From contig CM042013.1 of assembly GCA_023525715.1 (NCBI GenBank), positions 72,986,994 to 73,050,993 of the forward strand: 64,000 bases of DNA, read 5' to 3'. Numbering within the stretch: the first letter of the stretch is position 1; each line of letters opens with the position of its first letter. Below the pieces are notes generated by a model. That model was not told the DNA's origin and did no database searches. It saw only the letters and a program-made list of their open reading frames with translations. Shown here one piece after another: positions 46,281 through 60,900 of the stretch. This DNA comes from Cichorium intybus (Eukaryota > Streptophyta > Magnoliopsida > Asterales > Asteraceae). Position numbers and translations under genes: made by a program.

Positions 46281-47391
46281 ACACGCCTAGGTCATCGTGT
46301 GGTCAAAAATAAAGAGAAACCTAACACACACACTAGCACAGTGGTAGTCAGGGTCGATCCGCAGGAGCTTCGTGGTTAGACCAGATGACAGATTACCAAC
46401 TAGTAGTGTCACGCTACAGTCGGAGGACCTAGTTCCTAAGTTCTCAACTACTCAAAAGAAATCACCAAACAAAGTCAAGCTAAGCATAAGCTAAACTCAA
46501 CTCAAACAAACCTAGTTACTTTCTGAAATTAGAAGTGCATCTCTGAATCAGAAGCAAACAAAGGCATCCAAACCAAACAAACCAAAGAAGGCATAAACTA
46601 ACCAATAACTAAGGTTCTGACTGAACAGTTACTGGCCAGAGTGCAATACCTAAGCTAACCTAGTTGGCTACTGATTTCAGCGAAGGAAAGCAGTTCCAAA
46701 CAAGGTCAAAATGACATTCAAACACAATCCAAACAATCAAAATCAAACATAAGCATCAAAATACCGAAAAACTAAGATTACTTGTAACCAAATGCTTTCA
46801 TTAACCAAAACCAAATTTCAAACATTCAAACAGTAACTAATGATGCTAAAACAGAAAACTAAAGTGCTCAAAGTCAGTGGCTGTCACTCCTAAAGACTTT
46901 AGCTACAAATACTACTTGCTACTAAAAGGAAATTAAATTCAAAAACATAAAATACCAATTGAGATGTTGCTGAAACAAAATATTGGAGTCAAAGAGCTTC
47001 AAGGTCGATTTTACACCCGGTCTTTGCTAGGGTTTTCGGCTGGAAATGCCTCTATTTATAGTTGCAATTTTCCTGAGGCCGCGCCGCGCAAATGAAGAAT
47101 CCGCGGCTCGCGTACTAATCTTTTTCTGTTTCTTCGGCATTTGAATGTGTTACACCGCCTTAAGCCCGCGTCGCGCATATTGGAATTCCGCGGCGCGCGT
47201 ACGCATTTCCTTGATTTTTTCATTCTTTCCCATACTTCTTCCTTTTGCACGCTTTTAGTCCCTGTTTCCATTATTTTCTTCCAAACAAGTCCTGGCACAA
47301 AATGTGAGAATACCAAGATATATCTTATATAATTTCATCAAGAACAGGCCTCAACAACGCCTAAAATACTTGATATCACTAGGCGTTGTCA
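46281..47391 (-). repeat. probable 3' LTR of a minus-strand Athila-like element
   Basis: On the minus strand it starts TGACAACGCCTAG and ends CTAGGCGTGTCA, i.e. TG/CA ends with a short inverted terminal repeat. It is preceded by a G-rich tract, AAGTGTGGGGTGTT (47392-47405). TATAAATAGAGG lies at about 47049-47060 (minus). The GC-rich words GCGTCGCGC and CCGCGGCGCGCG occur upstream of the TATA. The partner LTR is missing or reduced to a diverged stretch near 50050-50340 that has the same words. Confidence 0.5.
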
Positions 47392-47405
47392 AACACCCCA
47401 CACTT

Positions 47406-48329
47406 GTGCCTTGCTTGTCCCTAAGCAAGAGAGCTTTTAACAAATTATAATAAAGACTCAAACAATTTTTGACTGTGTTCAGTTTCAAAGCTTATTGCTC
47501 TATGAGTTAGAGTGGAATAGTTCGCGAAAACATAATTGAATTGTTCTTTGGAATTCATGGCTTTCTAGAGAACCCTTGATTACAAACTTTCTGTCCACAA
47601 TGGAGTGTACTTACTCATTCAGATTCTAAAGGCCATTAAGGAATTGTCCATGACTTTCGATGTTGTCCGTGTAGCTAGCTTTCAGAAATACCATCCCAGA
47701 CCAGACGATCTTAGGTGGTAAGGTGCATAAGTCCCACCCATTTTAGACCTATCGGCTCGAACAACAAAGGCCACAGATTGACATTTCCTTCCTAAATTCC
47801 AATCTTAAAACAGCTCAATCTTCTAAACTCATAAAACTCAACTTATTTGACTAACTAATAGCATGATCACAAATAAACAGTATTTCTTGAAAAATACCAG
47901 TGCTATCACAATGACAAACCATTCATTTCAAAATTGCAATTTTAAAAATTTTGAAAAATATTGCTAAAAATTTGAAAATTGATAATTTCTGAAAAAATTT
48001 CAAACATTACTCTTTCGACCGTCCACACCCCACACTTAAAACCATACAACGTCCCCGTTGTACAAAAATTATTTTTAGCATAAGGGAGAAAGCGTTACCC
48101 CTTTTGCACGATAGATTGTTTGGTGCTCAGTATCACATGTATAATTGCGAACAAACGGATCCTTGATCTCATATTCCGGAGTTGTAGCGCTACAGTGAAC
48201 ACGCCAGTGGTTGAGACAAGTAGAGGGGGCACGGTGACCCCACACTTGTCTGAGACAACTCCTTCTCATTTGGTATAACATGCATAACTCAACAAACAAA
48301 TTACACAAACATAACAAATAAATAAATAA

Positions 48330-48427
<98 letters not shown>

Positions 48428-48455
48428 ATACAAAATATAAAAGTGTGTCATAGAT
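47406..48455 (-). other. non-coding stretch between LTR and ORF1
   Basis: CCCCACACTT-type words (for example 48027, 48239) typical of untranslated regions of Athila-group elements, and a (TA)n array at 48334-48424. No gene. Confidence 0.5.
48334..48424. repeat. (AAAT)n/(TA)n microsatellite
   Basis: A short AAAT run followed by about 90 bp of TA. Confidence 0.95.
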
Positions 48456-49685
48456 TTAGTACATATTTTCCAAAAATAAAAGAAAAAGGAAAAATACATC
48501 AACTGCAACCTGGCGACCTGGAGGGTCCAGCCTCGTGATCGTGGGCTCTAACTGGGAATGGTCGGGGCGTCGTCCCTGCTGGGCAGCTAGATCCAGAAGT
48601 ACCTCCCCGATCCACTCAAGCTGATCCTCAATCCTCGTGACTCTAACCTCCAACCGGTGGATGGCCGCTGAGTCCTCCTGTGGCTGCGGCTCTGCTGGTG
48701 CTGCTGGCTCTGGTCTCCGGCGTCTCCTGCCGGGCTGAGCATATGCCGGCTGGGGCGCCTGGGGTGGCTCTGTCGGTGCCCGGATGAACCGGCCCGGGCG
48801 CTGCTGCTCTATCAGCCTCATCTTCTCTAGAGCTCGCGCCGTAGTGCGAGATGGAGGTAAAGCAGTCAAGGAGGCAGCAACGGGGGCAGTAAGGATCCCG
48901 TATGAGCAGGCCAGGCAGGTAATAAAATACCCCCGGGCCAATGGACTGCTGCCGGAAGCTCCTGTCGAGTGGGTGGATAGGGCAACTGCGCGGGCGTAGG
49001 GGAGGTAGAGGAATCGGGAGGGGTCGAGGAGAACCCAGAAGAACGTCATGTCCTCCCCGGACACCTTCTCGCCCCCCTCCTGCTGCATAATGGAGGTGGA
49101 GACGATACGGTGCATGAGGCGGTGGAGTGGGCCGCGAAGGTGGCTCTCCCGGGAGGTCCCCGCCTCGTAGATAACGTTGGACAGCGGTGCCCAAACCTCC
49201 ATTTTGCCGGACCTCTCCGGCTGGCCCTGAATACAGGCCCCGAAAAACTAAGTAAAGTGGCGGTGCTGAAGATCTGCCGGAGTGTATAAGCCCACTCTCC
49301 TCCCGAACTCTCGGAGGTTGCACTCCATTTGTGCACCTCCCAAGCGAAATCGTATAATACTGGAACGTGGGTCTAACGCCCGAGGTGCGAAGTGGATAGT
49401 GGATAGGAACTCCAGTAGCAGCTCGGTGTAGACGACGTCCTCATCAGTGGCCATAATCCTGTCCCAGCCCTGGCATGTGAATGATGCCTCCTCATGAGTC
49501 CAGGTGCGATGTGAGTATGGCTCGATCGCACCCCAAAGTCTCGCGTCCCTTAGAATATCCCTATCAATGACTGTCGCCTCGAGAACCCGGCGACCAGTCA
49601 GTGCGTCTCTCCACGAAATGTACTCCGCTGAGCTGGCAAGTCCCTCTGGGAACTAAAGGAAAGCATGATCTAGTCTGAACATCAT
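48456..49685 (-). pseudogene. Athila-like retrotransposon ORF1 protein, two in-frame stops
   Basis: One frame of 409 codons from an ATG pair at 49685. It reads MMFRLDHAF, stop (49653-49655), then LASSAEYISWRDALTG, ILRDARLWGAIEP, TELLLEFLST (49430 region), HFT, stop (49248-49250), then WAPLSNVIYEAG, HRLMHRIVSTSI, VSGEDMTFFWVLL, GYFITCLACSYGIL and EKMRLIEQQRPGRF. This resembles the ORF1-type protein conserved in Athila-group Ty3 elements (the TYRELTLEFLST and LHRLIHRLL...TDLFYL motifs). A Pro-rich tail (PTEPPQAPQPAYAQPG) and a short coiled-coil-like segment (LEVRVTRIEDQLEWIGEV) follow. Its role in the element is not established. GC content is far above its surroundings. Confidence 0.62.
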
Positions 49686-50370
49686 CTGCACAAAAAGACA
49701 TAGCCACAATTTTTTTTTTGCATTTTAGTCCTTCTTCCCCACCACACAGCGGCGCGGCCCAAGAGCAAGGGCACGTCGCGGCGAGCAGCTGTTTGCAAAC
49801 CCCGATTTAAAATCTCATTTTAACCTGTTTCAACTCGATCCAATCACACCACAAGGTAGCCTAAGTGCCGACTAACTCATCTAGGGTCTCTATTTGGCAA
49901 AACAAACACCCTATGAGTTAGCATTGGCAATTCTAAGTTTTGAACTTTTTTTGGATAAATCACTAAAATTAACCACCTAATCGCAAGTTTTAACACGTAA
50001 TAGGTAGTTAGAATAGCGTACCTTGATAGCAGGAACAAAATGAGCAAGAAAAATTGCGAGAAAAATTCGTCGATCAGAGCTCGAGTCGTGGTGTGGGGTG
50101 AGTTGAGTCGCGGCTTACCTTAATATAGGAGGAAAACCGACTGATCATTTCCCGCGTCGCGCAATTGCGCTTTCCGCGTCGCGCGTGTCACCCAATCAAC
50201 CCCTGCGCATCGGGTTGGTTTACGATCCGCGTCGCGCAATGGCGAAATCCGCGGCGCGGTCATTCAAAATTTCAAAACTTTTCTTACGACCCCATACTTG
50301 CCTTAGACCACTAACACCTGCAAAGATTGGTATATTTTCCTAATTAATTCTAAGAAATATAAAACCTAAC
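49686..50370. other. GC-motif region upstream of the ORF1 remnant
   Basis: Repeats of CCGCGTCGCGCAA and CCGCGGCGCG (about 49750-49790 and 50150-50260). The spacing to a CTATATTA box (minus, about 50121) parallels the LTR at 46281-47391, suggesting a diverged 5' LTR fragment. No gene. Confidence 0.35.
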
Positions 50371-50374
50371 CTAT

Positions 50375-50663
50375 GAAAGGAGGCACATGGTACCTCCTTT
50401 TCTGCGCCAACTTGAACCAGAGAATCTCTGCTGAACTGTCTTCTTCATTGCTTTGGGTGTGACTTGCATTTGAGGCAGGATTGTTTTGCTGCTAGCTTCA
50501 AGAAAAAGATCAAGAAAGGTTGGTTATTCTTATTTGATCTTTAGAAATTGATTGTTTCCTTTAGGTTTTAGTTTATTATCTTCATAAAAGAAAACATAGA
50601 TCATATTAGGGTTGCATGTGAACCATAGGAATTTATTTGTTCATTGATTGCATAGAAACCCTT

Positions 50664-50665
<2 letters not shown>
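50375..50665 (+). repeat. truncated 3' LTR of element III
   Basis: Matches 44531-44819 closely (AGGCACATGGTACCTCC ... CATAGAAACCCTTCA) but lacks the first 480 bp. It ends CA directly at (TA)n. Confidence 0.85.

Positions 50666-50735
<70 letters not shown>
50666..50735. repeat. (TA)n array
   Basis: About 70 bp of TA between element III and the next TIR element. Confidence 0.97.
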
Positions 50736-50739
<4 letters not shown>

Positions 50740-52181
50740 CCCCATTTTATGCATAGAACCATAGAACCCACTTTTAAGCCATTTGATCAATTAATCAATG
50801 GATATGATTAAAAGGATGCACGTAAGATCATGCACACTAGTCCATGGAATTACATACTGGCAAGGGTACAATGGGGATTATTCACTACCACAAAATCGAT
50901 CATCACGTGAAGAACAGATGGGAATCGATAGCAATATCTCATTCTGATTCAATTTCCATTTATTTCAGTTACCATTCTAATTCAAATCAACAAAGCAAAT
51001 CATGGAACCTGATATCTAATCCCATATTATCATGTATCAGTTCCAATTAATCATATATTCGATCCTATTGAAAAATTATGGCCATATCGCATCGACTCTC
51101 GCTATCAAAAGGATTTCTGTCATCTGTACTTGTGATAACTTCGAATTGAATCCAGAAATAGATTTTGATTGTATCTCTTCTGCCTGGATTGATCGACTAA
51201 GGTGAAGGCGATTCCAGAAATCAATTTGATTTCAGAAATTGAGATAAAAATCACATCCACCTGCTACTGTCGAGATTGAGAACGAGATAAAAGTCACCTC
51301 CACCTGCACCTGCTACAATCGAGATTGAGAACGAGATAGAGATCGAGACAGAGGGATCAAGGAAGAGAAAGAGAGAGAGAGATCGAGACATATGGATTGA
51401 TGCAGAGGGACACAGAGACAGAGAAAAATCTGTGTTTTTCTATGTTTAGTAATGAACATGAATGGAATTTCTTAGTTTTTATAAATATTCATTCATGTTC
51501 ACTACTGAATAATCGAGATCGAGATAGATGGATCGATGAATACATGTTCGCAAATGAACATATGTTCAATAATGAACATTTGTTCATTAACGAACATACG
51601 TTCATAAATGAACATGTGTTCATCCATTAAGATTATTCATTTTTGTTCCTGTTCTTAACATCGACCTACTACTTTTCTCCTATCCTTATAATGTCATTTT
51701 TAACTGGTATCATCGTTCTATGATATTATGTTCATGAATGAACATATGTTCACTGATGAACATATGTTCACTAATGAACATATATTACCAATACTCTGTA
51801 AACATAATAATCAAATCAAATTAGGTTGTTCTGTTTTTAAGAAGCATCAAAATCGGTTTGTTTGTTGATCGAATTTCTGGAAATCGATTTGAAATCCCTT
51901 GGCTTGATCTCCGTTTTGGTCGTAATCTGTGGATACCGTTTTGGTCAGGAGCGAAATCTTGATTATGAGGTCGTGATTTTGATTCAATTATTCGTGGGTT
52001 TTTATTACTATTCAGCTAAGAAATTAACAGATTTTCCTATTATTAGTCAACGATTTTGGTTTCCTTTTTTAATTAAGTAGTTGTTAAATGACGATGATAA
52101 CCCTAGCCCTCATTATTTGATCTAATGGTTGATAAGGTGGTTCTATAGTTCTATGCATAAAAATGGTTCTATGTTGAACCC

Positions 52182-52185
<4 letters not shown>
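50736..52185. mobile_element. 1.45-kb TIR element between (TA)n arrays
   Basis: Left: GAACCCCATTTTATGCATAG then AACCATAGAACCCACTTTTAA and CATTTGATCA. Right, reverse-complemented: GAACCATTTTTATGCATAG then AACTATAGAACCACCTTATCA and CATTAGATCA. That is about 55 bp of inverted repeat. The right end extends 16 bp further (GGGTGGGTTCAACATA). The interior has TGTTCATTAATGAACA-type palindromes (51535-51625, 51725-51785) and GAGATCGAGA repeats. No gene. Confidence 0.82.

Positions 52186-52268
<83 letters not shown>
52186..52268. repeat. (TA)n array
   Basis: About 83 bp of TA. Confidence 0.97.
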
Positions 52269-52271
<3 letters not shown>

Positions 52272-53052
52272 TTTTTAAAAACAATTACGAAGTTACTTTA
52301 CGAGCAAAGCAATTACTTAGTGACAATTTAGATTTTAAAGTATCAAACTTCTCTAGTTCTTTTATACATTGTTTTGAACTTCTTAGTTTGTGTTCATGGT
52401 ATATATTATTATTAACTTGTACCAACCAAACTTATTGGTAGCCAAACAAGTTGTCACTGAATATACTTTGTCTGGTATTGATAGCAAAATTTGTATATCA
52501 ACTTTAGTTGGTACGATATCATGTTCACCCCTTTCTACGAGCTATCTCTATTGAGGATATTGGTTAGTGATATACATCAAGAATACTGTTGACACTGCCT
52601 AAAAATACCAAAAACCATGGTTTGTCACATATGATAATCTAAGAGTTGAATATAAAAGCATTTACTTAGGCCCTAATACCAATTGGTGACGTTTAGTCCT
52701 GTAAGTAAAGACTAGTAGACACAAAATATAAAAGACAAAACTATAAACAACCAAAATAAACAAGAACGATAAATAAAGTATGGAAATAATATGACTAATA
52801 TGGGAAGAGACACCACTTGGTTAATATACTAATACTTAGACAATTACAAATGGGACCTAGATCACATATCTATAGTGAACGCTAGTAAGGTACAAAAGGA
52901 ACAATAAAAGATACCTAACAAGTGCTAGTACAATCTGAGAAACATATAGTACCAGTCACTTGAGATCAATTGGATCATGTCCCTAAAAGCAACCATATCG
53001 TTGGCCTCCAAGTACACTTATAATGCTTCGTAATGAGCATGTTATTACTTCA
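52269..53052. other. unassigned stretch, no gene seen
   Basis: No reading frame or repeat family recognised. Confidence 0.5.
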
Positions 53053-53055
53053 TAA

Positions 53056-53363
53056 GGCTACACGGAGTGGTGGCCAATGGCCAACGGATGGCCAAGGGGT
53101 TTTTGTGGGCCAGACTATGGTTGGCAGGCGTTGGCCATTTTGTAGGCAGTGGTGGCCAATGGCCAACGAATGACCAAAGGAGAAAGTTGTACAAGTGCTA
53201 ATGCTAGATGTACAAGGAAAATAGCCGTTGGCATCTCGCCAACCGGTTGGCGAGTGAGGATGGCGAGGAAGATAGCGAGGTGGCCACGGAGTGGTGTTGG
53301 CGAGTCTTTTTGGTTGGCCAAAGGGTTTGGCGAGTGGTTTGGCCACTCCTACTCCCTGCAGCC
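53056..53363. mobile_element. Harbinger/Tourist-type MITE
   Basis: 308 bp flanked by TAA on both sides (53053-53055, 53364-53366). The termini are inverted: GGCTACACGGAGTGGTGGCC and, from the right, GGCTGCAGGGAGTAGGAGTG. A 3-bp TAA duplication is characteristic of PIF/Harbinger insertions. The interior is rich in TTGGCCA and TGGCGAG words. Reading frames through it are by-products of this composition. Confidence 0.72.
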
Positions 53364-53366
53364 TAA

Positions 53367-53768
53367 CACTCACTCTTCATATTCATTGTATCTTCGAATC
53401 TCAGGATAAATATTGATCATTGGTCAGTTTTCAAAAATCAACAAAAAAATATAACCAAAATACTTAAGTCAATGAAAGAATGTAACAGTGATATTAGCAT
53501 CAAAATCAGTTAGGAGAGACTCCCCTATCTTATTAGCTTGCACCAAAATTACAAATTCCTCTCCTACAAGTCCTAACCCCATTTCAAAGTGTACTGGCAG
53601 ACAATATTTCTTTCCAGTGATTAAGGTACTTAATTATTGTAAAAGTTTTCTTTGTTTTCTCTCGGAGCGTCTTTTTTCTTTTGTGATTTGTTGCTTTAAT
53701 TTTTATCCTTTTTTCTTTTAATTGCTATTGAAGAATATCATTCTCCTTTGCAAGGTTGGAATGTCGTG

Positions 53769-53769
<1 letters not shown>
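53367..53769. other. unassigned stretch, no gene seen
   Basis: AT-rich, T-rich to the right; nothing recognised. Confidence 0.5.

Positions 53770-53860
<91 letters not shown>
53770..53860. repeat. (TA)n array
   Basis: About 91 bp of TA at the left terminus of the next element. Confidence 0.97.
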
Positions 53861-57609
<3,749 letters not shown>

Positions 57610-57925
57610 TGTTAGGTAAAACTTTGAATTCAAAGGAAGTTGGTGAAGATTTTAGTTTTTCAAAAATGAGGGGTAGAATTATATATATTTTATACATTCT
57701 CAAGCCTATAAATATAGGCATTCACTTGAAGGAAAGTGCACCAACAATTGTAAATTGTAATCTTATTGAGTTAATAAGATTTCTCTAGTTGCAGCCCGTG
57801 GACGTAGGATTTGCACCGAATCCGAACCACGTAAAAATCCTTGTGTTCTTCTTGCTTTATTGTCGTGAGTTTGTGTGTGTGTGATAGTGTATTTCCGCTG
57901 CGTGTACCCTGTCCGGTTCCTAACA
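57610..57925 (+). repeat. 5' LTR of the 57610 element
   Basis: 316 bp with a palindromic TATA region, GCCTATAAATATAGGC, near 57704-57719. Confidence 0.95.
57707..57714 (+). promoter_or_regulatory. TATA box in 5' LTR
   Basis: TATAAATA inside a 16-bp palindrome, repeated at 59942-59949 in the 3' LTR. Confidence 0.6.
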
Positions 57926-57927
57926 AC

Positions 57928-57939
57928 TGGTATCAGAGC
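57928..57939 (+). other. primer-binding site
   Basis: TGGTATCAGAGC two bases after the 5' LTR. Confidence 0.92.
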
Positions 57940-58121
57940 TTCGGGTTTCGGAGGAGGTCTCGGTTTTAGAAATTAAAGTATGCTCTGTGGTTGCAGTTTT
58001 GTCTGATCTTCCACATCAGAAACTAATTTCTATTAATCGTATTAAATGTATCTCGGTACTTTGAAGGGTACTGTTCTGTCACACAAAAGTACTATAAAAT
58101 ATTTGTCTCTTGTTTGTCGTA

Positions 58122-59030
58122 ATGGCTGAAGACAAGGTTGTAATCGAGAAGTTCAACGGTTCTGACTTTAGCTGGTGGAAAATGCAATTAGAAGCATTGC
58201 TATGTCAGAAAGATTTGGACGTGGTACTTGGAGACAAACCAGAGAAAATGGAAAAAGCTGCTGAAGATGCGTGGAACTCAAAGGACAAGAAAGCTAAGGC
58301 GGTTATTACATTGTCGTTGGAAAGGAGCGTTGCTTTCAACATCATGAAGGAAACCACGACGCGTGGTATGATAGATGCTCTGACGAACATGTATGAGAAA
58401 CCGTTGGCGGCTAACAAGGTGTTCTTGATGAGGGAGTTATTCACTACAAGGATGAATGAGGAAAGTTCTGTTACGATTCACATTAACAATCTAAATTCAA
58501 TTTTGTCCAGATTATCATCTGTGGGAATTAAATTTGATAACGAGACTCAAGCTTCACTGCTACTAGCTTCACTACCTGATAGTTGGTCTGGAACAGTAAC
58601 CGCTGTTACAAGTTCAGTGGGGACCAGTGGTATGACTTTTGAAGGGATTAGAGATTTGGTTCTTGGCGAGGATGTCAGACGCAAGAATCAAGGTGGATCT
58701 TCTTCTTTTGAGTTATTAAACATCGGAAGAGGTAGAGGGAATAGCAGGAATAGTGGGAGCAGTGGGAGTCGAGGAAGAAGTTCATCTAGAACTTGGAAGA
58801 ATGTGAAGTGCTGGAACTGCCAAGAGGTGGGACATGTTAAGAGTCAATGTCCAAAGAAAGAATTAAACAGTGTTGGTGCTGAGAATGTTTATCAGGAAGA
58901 TGCATTGATACTCAGTATAGAAAACTGTGTAGACTCTAGGGTCATGGATTCAGCTTCACGCCATGGACAACGGAGAAACGATGGTGAATCTAAAAGAAGG
59001 AGATTTTGGGAAGGTACGGTTAGCAAATGA
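58122..59030 (+). CDS. gag: Copia-type gag with CCHC zinc knuckle
   Basis: Starts MAEDKVVIEKFNGSDFSWWK, the typical Copia gag opening (F-G-x-x-F/Y-x-W). The body matches UBN2-type gag: AWNSKDKKAKAVITLSL, LTNMYEKPLAANKVFLMREL and LLASLPDSWSG near residue 150. A Gly/Ser/Arg-rich linker follows, then the knuckle CWNCQEVGHVKSQC (CX2CX4HX4C, about 58809-58850). The ATG at 58122 is preferred over a non-ATG extension to 58110 because it gives the expected gag N-terminus. The frame should fuse into protease but, after VMDSA near 58950, shifts and ends at 59030, so the last 25 or so residues are not authentic. Gag would assemble RNA-containing particles. Confidence 0.9.
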   Translation: MAEDKVVIEKFNGSDFSWWKMQLEALLCQKDLDVVLGDKPEKMEKAAEDAWNSKDKKAKAVITLSLERSVAFNIMKETTTRGMIDALTNMYEKPLAANKVFLMRELFTTRMNEESSVTIHINNLNSILSRLSSVGIKFDNETQASLLLASLPDSWSGTVTAVTSSVGTSGMTFEGIRDLVLGEDVRRKNQGGSSSFELLNIGRGRGNSRNSGSSGSRGRSSSRTWKNVKCWNCQEVGHVKSQCPKKELNSVGAENVYQEDALILSIENCVDSRVMDSASRHGQRRNDGESKRRRFWEGTVSK

Positions 59031-59781
59031 CGAGATGCTTCAAGTAACGTGCATAGGAGATATTGATCTGGTTACTTCATTGGGAACTACATGGAACCTG
59101 AAGAATGTCAGGGTGATTCCGGAGCTGAAGAAGAAATTGATTTCTGTTGGTCAGCTGGATAAACAAGGACTGGAAGTAAGGTTTGGTGGTGGTAAATGGA
59201 GGGTGGTCAATGGAAATTCGGTGATTGCTCAAGGTATGAAGTGTGGGTCATTATATATGGTTGAGGTACCTGCTGAGGGAAGTATGACCGTCCCCGTTAA
59301 GCATGACAAAATCTGGTTCGCTAAATCTAGTGCTAAGAGACTTCATTTGGCAAACATGAAGTCTGGAGCCAAAGAGATGTTAGCTGAACGAGTCGGAAAG
59401 TCTAAACCATTCAGGGGATTTTGTGACAGTGGGAGCACGGGGTGTGTTCCGGGTACAGTTACAAAGAGCCGTTGGGTTTTGAAGACTAAGACTGAAAAAT
59501 TATCTCCTGTTGGAAGTTTGCAAAGTTTGGAGAGTGTTAGTGGTCCTCGGTGTATCTCTGGATCCGGTGGAGTGTCCAAGCCGGGTGAGACAGGGGATGA
59601 GTCGGTGGCGGTATTGACCACGACTGAGTCGGTAGCGGGATTGGCTACGACTGAGTTGGAGCTTGTGGTAGCTTCAACTGCCCTTCTAGTACTTGATGAT
59701 GAGGGGCGGCTGCAACTAGAAATTGGACTAAGTTTAGCTTGTTCTTGGGAGCTGGAGGCTTGGAAGACTTGGTTGTTTTAA
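58963..59781 (+). pseudogene. protease / gag-pre-integrase remnant of the Copia-type element
   Basis: An open frame offset by one base from gag. Residues 10-105 read GDFGKVRLANDEMLQVTCIG, TSLGTTWNLKNVRVIPEL, KKLISVGQLDKQG and QGMKCGSLYMVEV, the segment that follows the Copia protease active site and leads to the GAG_pre-integrase domain. The active-site region itself (DSGAS) is cut: upstream only VMDSAS remains before the frame shift. After LHLANMKSGAKEML, the equivalent of the integrase start, the sequence jumps to unrelated Ser/Gly/Thr-rich codons (about 59430-59781), marking deletion of the rest of pol. It probably makes no active enzyme. Confidence 0.82.
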
Positions 59782-59833
59782 GATTATTGGAGTTGGATGA
59801 CAGTAGAGAAAGACTACGTTGTTCAAAATCTTC

Positions 59834-59844
59834 AAGTGGGAGAT
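59834..59844 (+). other. polypurine tract
   Basis: AAGTGGGAGAT directly before the 3' LTR; the same tract type as in elements I and II. Confidence 0.8.
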
Positions 59845-60160
59845 TGTTAGGTAAAACTTTGAATTCAAAGGAAGTTGGTGAAGATTTTAGTTTTTCAAAA
59901 ATGAGGGGTAGAATTATATATATTTTATACATTCTCAAGCCTATAAATATAGGCATTCACTTGAAGGAAAGTGCACCAACAATTGTAAATTGTAATCTTA
60001 TTGAGTTAATAAGATTTCTCTAGTTGCAGCCCGTGGACGTAGGATTTGCACCGAATCCGAACCACGTAAAAATCCTTGTGTTCTTCTTGCTTTATTTTCG
60101 TGAGTTTGTGTGTGTGTGATAGTGTATTTCCGCTGTATGTACCCTGTCCGATTCCTAACA
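59845..60160 (+). repeat. 3' LTR of the 57610 element
   Basis: 316 bp; differs from the 5' LTR at four positions, all in the last 80 bp (G/T, C/T, G/A, G/A). Confidence 0.95.
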
Positions 60161-60226
60161 CTCACGGCTATCCCTCACCACCCACACCATTACACAACAC
60201 ACACACATATTATAGTTTTTTTAACG

Positions 60227-60228
<2 letters not shown>

Positions 60229-60300
<72 letters not shown>
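60229..60300. repeat. (TA)n array
   Basis: About 72 bp of TA, 70 bp after the LTR element. The stretches 60166-60228 and 60301-60360 hold no gene. Confidence 0.97.
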
Positions 60301-60305
<5 letters not shown>

Positions 60306-60360
60306 AAATTATTTGCCTTTATGGGGTTTTAAGGTATACAATTACCGTTTTAAAAGGACC

Positions 60361-60868
60361 TGTTGGGTGTCGAAATATAAGAATAGATGAACTAATATTG
60401 ATATGCAATCAATAACACAATCAATAATATAATGATATTGCAACAGAGCTAATTGAACAATAAGATATGAATAACATGTGTCGAATGATTCGATTAGAAC
60501 AAGGTTTTACAATTGGGTTTTCTATCTTGGAGATATACAATTCTCGTAAGTTAATCTTGTAATCTCTCCTTTCACACGGTATGGTATCACTGATATTTAT
60601 ACTGAATCAGTGATACCAATAGTACAACTTTTACAGAGAATATACTATCAGTGTACTAGCCAATAGGATAGAAGATTCATGCAACACGTATTGTACTATA
60701 CGCGTGCACACAAAAGACAAGATGACAGGCTGTGAAGTCTTCGGATCCTCTATGCATAGCACTTCGGAGTCTTTAGACTTCGATGTCTTCTCTTGGTTAT
60801 TCACTTCGGGGTTTCTTCATGGGCAGGACTTCGGATATATCAGCACTTCATCACAAATTTTCTAAACA
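60361..60868 (-). repeat. 3' LTR (508 bp) of the right-edge element
   Basis: TG/CA ends with matching TGTTTAG and CAACA termini. TATAAATA at 60594-60601 (minus) sits within an inverted repeat, TATCACTGAT...ATCAGTGATA. Confidence 0.68.
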
Positions 60869-60880
60869 ATCTCCCCCTTT
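60869..60880 (-). other. polypurine tract
   Basis: AAAGGGGGAGAT on the minus strand, adjoining the LTR start and 20 bases after the stop of the upstream reading frame. Confidence 0.75.
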
Positions 60881-60900
60881 GTGTGAAGTGCATCCGAAGC

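Larger units (their letters stand above)
57610..60160 (+). mobile_element. 2.55-kb Copia-type LTR element, non-autonomous
   Basis: Identical-length LTRs of 316 bp (57610-57925, 59845-60160; TGTTAGG...CTAACA), a primer site at 57928, a polypurine tract at 59834-59844 and a perfect 5-bp duplication CTCAC (57605-57609, 60161-60165). Only four LTR differences were seen, so the insertion is recent. It codes for gag and a damaged protease/pre-integrase segment. Integrase, reverse transcriptase and RNase H are absent. Confidence 0.95.

Noticed and set aside
53050..53409. Overlapping ORFs on both strands at 53 kb
   Set aside because: They lie within the Harbinger-type MITE and reflect its repetitive GGCCA words.
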